DNA of 64,000 nucleotides, taken from Lachnoclostridium sp. (GTDB taxonomy: Bacteria; Bacillota; Clostridia; Lachnospirales; Lachnospiraceae). Position 1 is the stretch's first letter, and every line of letters begins with the position of its first letter. Shown in pieces: positions 1 through 7,261 of this stretch. A program made the translations under genes and the position numbers. The notes under the pieces were generated by a model. It saw only the letters and a program-made list of their open reading frames with translations, was not told the DNA's origin and ran no database searches. The DNA is taken from positions 62,001 through 126,000 of the forward strand of contig JAMPEY010000001.1 of the NCBI GenBank assembly GCA_023664665.1, given 5' to 3'.

Positions 1-2133
1 GCCTGCGGGAAGGGTAAAAATGTTACAAACGGAGGAAGGGAATATACCTATGTTCCGGAATACATAGAGATGGGGGAAGATGTCCGGCTGTATAACACGC
101 AGTTCTCGGGGGACTCCATGTATTATCTGTCCGATTCTTTTGATGAGGCAACGCAAACATACAGGTCGGTGCTCTGCGAATATTCCCTTACGGATAGGAA
201 GACGACCCGGGAAGTGCACATGGCTGCGGACGAGGAACGCCGGAATTTATCTCATTTTTATGTCTTGGAGGACGGCACATTTCTGACCACTGAAATGATT
301 TATAATGAGAATTCCCGCACCGTACTGTTGTGCGCCTATGACAGTCAGGGCAGCAGAACGCAGGAAGAGGATATTTCCGATAAAGTGTGTGATGAGTCCG
401 GATACGGCTATGTGGATACGATGCTTGTGGACGGGGAAGGCAGGATTTATATACAGGCAAGTGAAGGTGTGTGCCTTTTCGGCAAGGATTTCAGCTATCA
501 GGGCAGGATTGATTCGGACACTTGGATTGACGGTCTGTGCATGGACGCCGACGGCAAAATCTACGGCACCTATTATGACAACTCTTCGGACGCCAGAAAT
601 TACTGCCTTGCGGAAATCGACTTCGCGGGCAAAAAGTGGGGGACGGTCTATAACAATTTACCTCAGGGACAGGATGTTGTCGCAGGCAAAGACGCGGACT
701 TTCTGATAAGGGACAATTACGGTGTGTATGCTTACGATATGGAAAAACAGACCGGGGAAAAGCTGTTCGACTGGCTGGACAGCGATATCAACGGGGATTA
801 TGTGGACAGTTTAAATATTACGGAAGACGGCAGGCTGGTTATCGTTCTCAATGATTGGGAGAGCGGTGAAAACAATCTTGCTTTCCTTGAAAAGAAAAAG
901 ACCTCGGAACTGCCGCGGAAAACGGAAATTGTGGTGGCAACCATAACCAGCAGTCAGGAGCTGCAGGCGGCTGCGGTGGCATTTAACAAACAGAGCGACG
1001 CCTACCATGTTTCCATCAAAACTTATGTGGATAACCATGCGGTATGGACGGAGACCACTTACAGCGATGCGGTGAGCAGACTGAAAAGCGACTTGGTATC
1101 GGGTTCCAACAGTCCCGACATCGTTTATATGGAATCAGCCCTGGGAAATATTGAGAAATTGGCGTTAAACGGCGCGTTTGAGGATTTGTTCCCCTATCTG
1201 GAAAAGAGCAGTGTCCTGAGCAAAGACGATTATCTGGAAAATGTGCTGGGCACTTATACCTATGGCGGCAAGCTGGCGGGAATCCCCAAGACTTTCTATG
1301 TCAGCACCATAGTGGGAAAGACCTCCGATTTCGGGGGAAAGAAAAGCTGGACCGTGGAAGATATGATTGCCTATGCGGACGCCCATCCCGGAAAAGATCT
1401 TTTTGAGTATGCGACAAGGCAATCCATTTTACAACTGTTTTTGCAATGCAATTCCAAGCTTTATATTGATTACAGCACGGGCAAATGTAATTTTGCCTCC
1501 CAAGAATTTCAAAACCTTTTGGCGTTTGTGAAAAATATCCCCGGCGATTTTAATTGGGATGAGGAGGATCAGCGCTCCACACCCCTCAAACTGCAGGCGG
1601 GAGATGTGCTCTTGGAAATGGTGAGCATCAGTGATTTTGATGAAATACAGCTTTATGAAGCAATGTTCAACGAGCCTGTCACCTGTATCGGATTTCCCGC
1701 AGAAGAGGGAAGCAGCGGCTGTCTCCTTTCCGTTCAGGGAGGAGTAGGAATCTCCGCAAAGGCAAAGAATAAAGAGGGAGCATGGACTTTCGTGGAGCAT
1801 TACCTGACCACGGAAAGCAGACTATACAACTGGGGCATTTCCGCAAGAAAGAGTAAGATGCAGGAGGCTATAGATGCGGCGTTAAAAGATTCGGGCGGGA
1901 ATGGCATCGGATACGGTGATTGGGAATACACCTATCATACCCCGACCAAAGAGGAAGTCAATTTAGTGGTGGAGCTGATTGAATCGGCAACGGCAGGAGC
2001 CGCTACGGATGATCAGATTCTGAATATCATTACGGAAGAGGCGGAGCCCTTTTTTCAGGGGCAGAAATCCATTGAGGATGTGACCGATATCATTCAGCGC
2101 AGAGTCCAGCTTTATCTGGATGAAAACCAGTAA
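1..2133 (+). CDS. Propeller-type extracellular solute-binding lipoprotein, 5' end cut by window edge
   Basis: The frame is open from base 1 and its first codons read Ala-Cys-Gly-Lys. This looks like the end of a lipobox, so only the signal peptide is missing. Residues up to about 300 hold repeated short beta-strand segments with D-G-x-G/I-Y turns (for example DGEGRIYI and DADGKIYG), typical of a beta-propeller. From about residue 310 a family-1 sugar-type solute-binding domain follows (IVVATITSS start, an N-K-Q-S motif, PDIVYMES). The tail contains IITEEAEPFFQGQKS, which recurs in the lipoprotein at 7262-9862. It is followed by two permease genes, so it is probably the surface receptor of an ABC-type importer. 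The ligand is unknown. Seen: frame, motifs, order. Inferred: propeller fold and transport role. Confidence 0.85.
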   Translation, partial: ACGKGKNVTNGGREYTYVPEYIEMGEDVRLYNTQFSGDSMYYLSDSFDEATQTYRSVLCEYSLTDRKTTREVHMAADEERRNLSHFYVLEDGTFLTTEMIYNENSRTVLLCAYDSQGSRTQEEDISDKVCDESGYGYVDTMLVDGEGRIYIQASEGVCLFGKDFSYQGRIDSDTWIDGLCMDADGKIYGTYYDNSSDARNYCLAEIDFAGKKWGTVYNNLPQGQDVVAGKDADFLIRDNYGVYAYDMEKQTGEKLFDWLDSDINGDYVDSLNITEDGRLVIVLNDWESGENNLAFLEKKKTSELPRKTEIVVATITSSQELQAAAVAFNKQSDAYHVSIKTYVDNHAVWTETTYSDAVSRLKSDLVSGSNSPDIVYMESALGNIEKLALNGAFEDLFPYLEKSSVLSKDDYLENVLGTYTYGGKLAGIPKTFYVSTIVGKTSDFGGKKSWTVEDMIAYADAHPGKDLFEYATRQSILQLFLQCNSKLYIDYSTGKCNFASQEFQNLLAFVKNIPGDFNWDEEDQRSTPLKLQAGDVLLEMVSISDFDEIQLYEAMFNEPVTCIGFPAEEGSSGCLLSVQGGVGISAKAKNKEGAWTFVEHYLTTESRLYNWGISARKSKMQEAIDAALKDSGGNGIGYGDWEYTYHTPTKEEVNLVVELIESATAGAATDDQILNIITEEAEPFFQGQKSIEDVTDIIQRRVQLYLDENQ

Positions 2134-2151
2134 GAATCAGAGGTGGCGGTT

Positions 2152-3054
2152 TTGGCTTCAAAAGGCAAGGTTTCTAAGGCGAAAAAAACAAGGGCAAAAC
2201 GCAAGGTGCAAATAAGTTCGGGGCTTTTTATAGCTCCGAGCTTCCTTGGCGTTCTGACATTTTTTTTGCTGCCCTTTCTGGTGGTCATCTACTATTCCAT
2301 GGTGGATAACCCCATCAGCGCCCGTTTTGTGTTTTTGGATAATTTTACAAGCGTAATCAAAAATACGGCTTTCCGTACGGCAGTGACAAATACGGCTACC
2401 TTTTCCGTGATTGCGGTTCCCTTATCGGTGGTGCTGTCACTGATTCTGGCTATTGTGCTGGAGGCAAAGCTTCCCTTCAGAAGCCAGTTCCGTACTTTTT
2501 TCTTAAGTCCCATGATGGTGCCGGTGGCGTCGGTGGTGCTGATCTGGCAGGTCCTGTTTCACTATAACGGAGCGGTCAACGATATTCTCTTGGCTTTCGG
2601 GGGAGAAAAAATAGACTGGATGAAATCCAAATACTCCATTATCGTGGTGGTGATTTTGTTTTTGTGGAAGAACCTTGGGTATAATATGATACTGTTTATG
2701 GCGGCGTTAGCCAGCATCCCCAAAGATATTCTGGAGGTGGCAAGGCTTGAGAGCGCAACGCCCTTACAGACTTTCTTTTATATCAAAATAAGGTATTTGT
2801 CCTCCACGATTCTGTTTGTGACCATAATGTCCTTAATCAGTTCCTTTAAGATTTTCCGCGAAATCTATCTGCTGACGACGGACTACCCCTATGACTCGAT
2901 TTATATGCTGCAGCATTTTATGAACAACAAATTCAAGAATCTGGACTATCAGACGCTTTCCGCTGCGGCAATATTGATGTCTCTGGTCATGATTGTCATT
3001 ATCGGCTTGTTATTTATCGTGGAAAATTATTTCGGAAAGGATGTGGAAGGCTGA
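2152..3054 (+). CDS. ABC transporter permease, MalF/LacF (sugar) type
   Basis: An integral membrane protein of about 300 residues with a basic N-terminus and about six hydrophobic segments, of the binding-protein-dependent permease family. I prefer the TTG at 2152 because AGAGGTGG lies just upstream; a GTG at 2143 is in frame but overlaps that ribosome site. The cytoplasmic EAA loop, which docks the ATPase, reads EVARLESATPLQ and lacks the usual glycine. The gene starts about 18 bases after the solute-binding gene, and its stop overlaps the next permease start, so the three are probably one transcript. The paralogue at 46721-47506 has an intact EAA loop (EAAKVDGAD). No ATPase gene is present nearby. 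Confidence 0.88.
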   Translation: MASKGKVSKAKKTRAKRKVQISSGLFIAPSFLGVLTFFLLPFLVVIYYSMVDNPISARFVFLDNFTSVIKNTAFRTAVTNTATFSVIAVPLSVVLSLILAIVLEAKLPFRSQFRTFFLSPMMVPVASVVLIWQVLFHYNGAVNDILLAFGGEKIDWMKSKYSIIVVVILFLWKNLGYNMILFMAALASIPKDILEVARLESATPLQTFFYIKIRYLSSTILFVTIMSLISSFKIFREIYLLTTDYPYDSIYMLQHFMNNKFKNLDYQTLSAAAILMSLVMIVIIGLLFIVENYFGKDVEG

Positions 3055-4016
3055 TGAGAGAAGAGGGCGGAACATCCGTTGCCGCTTTGAAAAAACAGAA
3101 AGATGCGAGGCGAGCATCGAGTATCAAGAAGAGAAAAATGTGGGAAACCTTTAAAATCGCTGTGGCAACCCTGATTGCCGCAGGATTTGCAATCCTGTTC
3201 CTGATGCCCATAGTGCTGACCATCACCAACTCCTTTATGGCGTCTTCGGAGATATCCGCCAATTATGGTTCCGTGTTTGCGAAAACGGAAACCGGCGGCA
3301 AGGTGTATATTTCCGAAAAGGTGAACTTGAAATTCATACCGGATATCGTGTCTTTCAGCCAATACGCCACTGTACTTTTAAAGAGTCCGGATTATCTGTT
3401 AAAATTCTGGAACTCCGTGATATTGGTGGGTCCCATTCTGCTGTTCCAATTGGTTACGGCGTGTCTGGCGTCCTACGGCTTTTCCAGATACAAGGGCAAA
3501 ATAAGGCAGGTGATTTTCTTTTCTTATGTGATACTGATGCTGATGCCCTATCAGGTGACACTGGTGCCCAACTATCTGGTGTCCGAGAAATTAGGGCTTT
3601 TGGATTCCTATTGGGCGATATGGCTTCCGGGTATCTTTTCCCCTTTTGCCGTTTATCTGCTGACCAAATTCATGAACAGGATTCCTGTTTCCGTGATAGA
3701 GGCGGCACAGATAGACGGTGCGGGAGAGTGGCAGATTTTCAGGCGTATCTGTATGCCGCTCTGTAAAGGAGCCGTGTGCTCGGCGGCAATTCTGGTCTTT
3801 ATAGATTATTGGAATATGGTGGAGCAGCCGCTCATCCTGCTGTCGGATGCGGAAAAGCATCCTTTGTCGGTGTTTTTGAGCAAGATAAACAGCGGGGAGA
3901 TAGGATTGGCATTCGCAGTGGCGACCATATATATGGTGCCCAGTCTTCTGGTGTTTCTGTACGGGGAAGATTATCTGGTGGAAGGAATCACCTATCAGGG
4001 CGGCATTAAAGGCTGA
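3054..4016 (+). CDS. ABC transporter permease, MalG (sugar) type
   Basis: The second permease of the cluster, 320 residues with about six membrane segments. Its EAA loop is canonical (EAAQIDGAGEWQIF). The ATG overlaps the stop of the previous permease (TGATG), and GGAAGG lies just upstream, so translational coupling is likely. A hydrophilic insert around residues 65-95 sits in the first extracellular loop, where MalG-type proteins often have one. The motif YWNMVEQPL near the C-terminus is nearly identical to YWNMIEQPL in the permease at 47524-48393, which supports common ancestry of the two clusters. The substrate cannot be read from the sequence; a carbohydrate or glycan fragment is the family default. 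Confidence 0.9.
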   Translation: MREEGGTSVAALKKQKDARRASSIKKRKMWETFKIAVATLIAAGFAILFLMPIVLTITNSFMASSEISANYGSVFAKTETGGKVYISEKVNLKFIPDIVSFSQYATVLLKSPDYLLKFWNSVILVGPILLFQLVTACLASYGFSRYKGKIRQVIFFSYVILMLMPYQVTLVPNYLVSEKLGLLDSYWAIWLPGIFSPFAVYLLTKFMNRIPVSVIEAAQIDGAGEWQIFRRICMPLCKGAVCSAAILVFIDYWNMVEQPLILLSDAEKHPLSVFLSKINSGEIGLAFAVATIYMVPSLLVFLYGEDYLVEGITYQGGIKG

Positions 4017-4073
4017 TAGAAGCAAAATAAAAAGGGTATGAAATGCCGTTTGCGCGGCGGAATGAGAGGAAGT

Positions 4074-6095
4074 ATGAACGAGAATACGAGTAAAAGAAGA
4101 GAATGGGTAAAAACGGCGGCAATTATCTTTTTGTCGGTGCTGTTGGTATTAACCTTTTTTTCCAACACATTTATGAATTATTCCCTGCCGGAGGTGGCTG
4201 CGAAATACGCGGAATCGGGTACCATCACCGCCAAAATCAGGGGCAGCGGCGTTGTGGAGAGCACGGACCCTTATGAGGTTACCGTCAAGCAGACAAGAAA
4301 AGTGAGCAGCGTTGCCGTGAAGGAAGGCGCTCAGGTGCAGAAGGGCGATGTGCTGGTGTATCTGGAGGATGTGGAAAGCGCAGAACTGAAAGTCGCGCAG
4401 GATAATTTGAAGGAAGCGCAGGATGCCTATGATGCGAAACTTTTGACGGATGCAGTGGATGCAGGGGTGATAAAGAACTCCCAGAGCAATATCTCCACAT
4501 CAAATTACCGTCTGCAGATTACCAATGCGCAGAATGCTTTAAATAATGCGCAGAAGGAAGTGGAGGCATGGCAGAAGGATTATGATGGGCTTGCAGCGGA
4601 GAGTCCTACAAATCAAGGAAACCGTATTAATGCGGGGGACCAGGTTGAAGCTTACAGGGAGGCGAAAAAACAAAAAGAAAATGCTGATTTGATAGTACAG
4701 GGTGCAGAGAATACAGTAAATGATATTAAAGCAAAAATTGCGGAAGCGACCTCAAATAGTCCTGAATATGCAGCATTAAAAGCTAAACAGGAAAAAGCGC
4801 AGACGGCAGTGGACGATGCAAAGGCAAATCAAAAAGATGCGGAGTCAGCGCAGAAAACAGCAGAGTCGGATAAAAAGGCAGCAGAGTCAGCACAGAAAGC
4901 AGCAAATAAGACTTGGGAAGATGCGCAAAAAAAATTGGAAAAAGCGCAAAAGGAATTAGATGATATTGAAGCAAAAATTGCAGAAGCGCCTTCAGATGAG
5001 GAGTTAAAAACTGAACAGAAAACCGCAAAGAAAGCAGTAGATGATGCAAAGTCGGTTTTGGATGATGCAAAGTCGGTTTTGGATGATGCAAATGAGGCTT
5101 TGGGTGATGCAAATGAGGCTTTGAACAATGCTAATGCAATTCTGGAGAATGCAAATGCAGCTCTGAACAATGCGCAGCAAGCGTTGAATAACCTTGAAAC
5201 AAGCGTTGTGGGTGTATCTGCAGAATTAGAAAATAAATTAAAAAAAGCGCAGCAGGATCTGGAAGAAGCAAAACTTTCGCAGAGTAATGCGATTACCTCT
5301 TTAGGATGGGCAAAGCAAGGTCTTGATGAAAAAAAAGATATAGCAAATATTAATTTGGAAGCGGCTAAGAAGGATTTGAAGGAGAAGCAGGATGCTTTAA
5401 CCACTCTTGTCGGCGACATCGGAACCAGCCGCGAATTGGAACTCTTGAAGGAAGCCATTGCGGATGCCCAAAAAGAAGTTGACGAACAGTTGGAAAAGTC
5501 TGTGGACGCCGTTATCAAAGCGGACATCGCGGGTACCATCACAACGATAAACGCTACGGCAGGCAAAGAGGTATCGGCGGCGCAGCCGGTGGCAGTCATC
5601 CAGCCGGAGGGCAAGGGGTATACCATGAGTTTTTCCGTTACCAAGGAACAGGCGCAGCGTCTTTCCGTAGGGGACAAGGCGGATCTGGTCAATTCATGGC
5701 GCTATGATAATGTGGAGGTGGTTCTTGCCAGCATTAAGCCGGACACCACGGACCCCGCCCAGAAAAAGCTTCTGACCTTTAATGTGACGGGAGATATCAC
5801 GGCGGGACAGTCCCTAAATGTCTCGGTGGGACAGAAGAGCGCAACTTATGACACCATTGTGCCCAACAGCGCTATCAGGGAAGACAATAACGGCAAATTC
5901 GTCCTGCAGGTGGTGCAGAAATCGAGCCCCTTGGGCAACCGCTATATTGCCCAGAGAGCGGATATAGAGGTTTTGGCAAGCGATGATACCAAGTCTGCGG
6001 TAACGGGCAGTCTGGAAAGCTATTCCTTTGTCATTACCACATCCACAAAGCCTGTGGAAGCGGGACAGCTGGTCAGACTTGCCAATGAAAATTAA
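4074..6095 (+). CDS. HlyD/RND-adaptor-like membrane fusion protein with long coiled coil
   Basis: About 673 residues. There is one N-terminal membrane anchor (about residues 13-33), then a half biotinyl-lipoyl-like segment (GSGVVES, VKEGAQVQKGDVLVYLED). A very long Ala/Lys/Asp/Glu/Gln-rich coiled-coil hairpin follows (about 95-465), then the second lipoyl half (IKADIAGTITTINATAGKEV) and a beta-barrel region (FSVTKEQAQRLSVGDKADL). The start at 4074 is chosen for AGAGGAAGT just upstream; an in-frame ATG at 4038 would add 12 residues. HlyD-type adaptors normally link an exporter to an outer layer, so finding one in a sugar-importer operon is unusual. The HlyD-like gene at 48390-49802 has the same position and the same F-S-[IV]-T-K-E-Q motif. 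The coil contains tandem 21-bp repeats. Confidence 0.85.
   Translation: MNENTSKRREWVKTAAIIFLSVLLVLTFFSNTFMNYSLPEVAAKYAESGTITAKIRGSGVVESTDPYEVTVKQTRKVSSVAVKEGAQVQKGDVLVYLEDVESAELKVAQDNLKEAQDAYDAKLLTDAVDAGVIKNSQSNISTSNYRLQITNAQNALNNAQKEVEAWQKDYDGLAAESPTNQGNRINAGDQVEAYREAKKQKENADLIVQGAENTVNDIKAKIAEATSNSPEYAALKAKQEKAQTAVDDAKANQKDAESAQKTAESDKKAAESAQKAANKTWEDAQKKLEKAQKELDDIEAKIAEAPSDEELKTEQKTAKKAVDDAKSVLDDAKSVLDDANEALGDANEALNNANAILENANAALNNAQQALNNLETSVVGVSAELENKLKKAQQDLEEAKLSQSNAITSLGWAKQGLDEKKDIANINLEAAKKDLKEKQDALTTLVGDIGTSRELELLKEAIADAQKEVDEQLEKSVDAVIKADIAGTITTINATAGKEVSAAQPVAVIQPEGKGYTMSFSVTKEQAQRLSVGDKADLVNSWRYDNVEVVLASIKPDTTDPAQKKLLTFNVTGDITAGQSLNVSVGQKSATYDTIVPNSAIREDNNGKFVLQVVQKSSPLGNRYIAQRADIEVLASDDTKSAVTGSLESYSFVITTSTKPVEAGQLVRLANEN
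5040..5186 (+). repeat. Seven tandem 21-bp units inside the HlyD-like coiled coil
   Basis: Seven consecutive 21-base units each encode one heptad of the form D-D/N-A-x-x-x-L. Units 1 and 2 (5040-5060 and 5061-5081) are identical and encode DDAKSVL. Units 3 and 4 encode DDANEAL and GDANEAL and differ by one base. Units 5-7 are more diverged (NNANAIL, ENANAAL, NNAQQAL). The gradient from identical to diverged suggests recent local duplication that lengthens the coiled coil in whole-heptad steps. Confidence 0.9.
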
Positions 6096-7194
6096 AAACG
6101 CCAAAGGAATAAAAGAAAATATGAAACGGTTATGCTTAATTATTAGTGGCGCGGTATCTTCGCTGATTTTTGTGGTGCTGCTGTGTATAGCAAATCATAT
6201 GGCGGGGGAGCAGTCGTCCCAGAATATGGCAGAGCGCTGGAGCAAAGAGAAGGATGTGGCGCAGATCAGCTGTTTTTTCTCGGTGGGTGCATATGTTTCG
6301 GAGGATGACATTAAAGAATTTGAACACACCATTGACAGCGCCCTGTTGGAGGCGTCCATTTCTCAGGAGAGCGAAAATCCCGGCGCGAGACTGTGGATTG
6401 ACGCTTACAGCGCGGACGGAAAGGTCAGTATTGCCAGCGATAAGACTACGATTCAGGCGGCAGCAATCGGAATCGGCGGTGATTTTTTCCAATTTCATCC
6501 CCAGCAGCTTTTGACGGGCTCTTATTTTTCGGGAAACGACCTGATGCAGGATTACTGTGTGATCGATGAGGACGCCGCATGGCAGCTTTTCGGCTCCAAT
6601 GATGTGGCGGGGCAGATTGTCACGATAAGGGGGATTCCCCATATTGTCACCGGAGTGGTCAGAAGACCAAATGGACGGCTTTACAAGGCTGCGGGTCTGG
6701 ACGCAACTCTGGTTTATGTATCCTATCAGACCCTGTCGGAGCTGGGGACTGATTATGGCATCAATCATTATGAGATTGCCATGCCAAATCCCGTAAAAAA
6801 CTTTGCGTTCAACCATGTAAAAGAAAACATCGGAGTGGATGAAAAGAATATGGAGGTTTTGGAGAACACCTCCAGATATTCCCTGCTTGCAAGATTTAAG
6901 ACGGTTGCCGCTTTCGGCACCCGCTCCATGAACGGCAAGGCGATTATTTATCCCTATTGGGAGAATATAGCCAGAGGTTATGAGGATATCATAGCCCTTC
7001 TCACGGCGGCTATGATTCCCTTTTTGCTTTATCCCATAGCGCTGGCGCTGACAGCATTTATCAAATGGTGGAAGCACAAGGGATGGACCTTAAAGGATGT
7101 ATGGAAAAAAGGTTTGGATAAGTGGGAGCGATTCTTGGAAAAACAGAGGGAAAAGAGGCTTTTGAAGCGAAAACAGAAAACAGCGGACTTGTAA
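6085..7194 (+). CDS. Orphan MacB periplasmic-core-domain-like membrane protein
   Basis: About 369 residues. There is one N-terminal membrane segment (LIISGAVSSLIFVVLL), an extracellular region of about 270 residues, one C-terminal membrane segment (ALLTAAMIPFLLYPIALAL) and a short basic tail. The extracellular part resembles the MacB/FtsX periplasmic core domain: LLTGSYFSGNDL, VIDEDAAWQLFGSNDVAGQ and IRGIPHIVTGVV match its typical 'new folding pathway' pattern. The usual three-helix FtsX permease core and the MacB ATPase are absent. The start at 6085 overlaps the upstream HlyD stop; 6121 is an alternative with AAAGGA at longer spacing. A MacB-like protein next to an HlyD-like adaptor recalls MacA-MacB, but without an energy source. 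Function unknown. Confidence 0.7.
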   Translation: MKIKNAKGIKENMKRLCLIISGAVSSLIFVVLLCIANHMAGEQSSQNMAERWSKEKDVAQISCFFSVGAYVSEDDIKEFEHTIDSALLEASISQESENPGARLWIDAYSADGKVSIASDKTTIQAAAIGIGGDFFQFHPQQLLTGSYFSGNDLMQDYCVIDEDAAWQLFGSNDVAGQIVTIRGIPHIVTGVVRRPNGRLYKAAGLDATLVYVSYQTLSELGTDYGINHYEIAMPNPVKNFAFNHVKENIGVDEKNMEVLENTSRYSLLARFKTVAAFGTRSMNGKAIIYPYWENIARGYEDIIALLTAAMIPFLLYPIALALTAFIKWWKHKGWTLKDVWKKGLDKWERFLEKQREKRLLKRKQKTADL

Positions 7195-7195
7195 G

Positions 7196-7225
7196 TTGCG
7201 GCATGGGAGGCACTTATGGTATAAT
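7196..7225 (+). promoter_or_regulatory. Candidate sigma-A promoter for the second solute-binding lipoprotein
   Basis: A perfect TATAAT at 7220-7225 lies 37 bases before the ATG at 7262. The -35 is weak (TTGCGG at 7196-7201, 18-base spacer). It follows the stop of the MacB-like gene closely, so the lipoprotein may be expressed both by readthrough and from its own promoter. Confidence 0.5.
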
Positions 7226-7261
7226 GATTTAAATTAAAGTAATGCAGAAAAGGAGGATGTT

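Noticed and set aside
4829..5692. Minus-strand open frame of 287 codons, Ser/Ala/Phe rich
   Set aside because: It is the antisense of the HlyD-like coiled coil; composition mirrors its repeats and there is no ribosome site.
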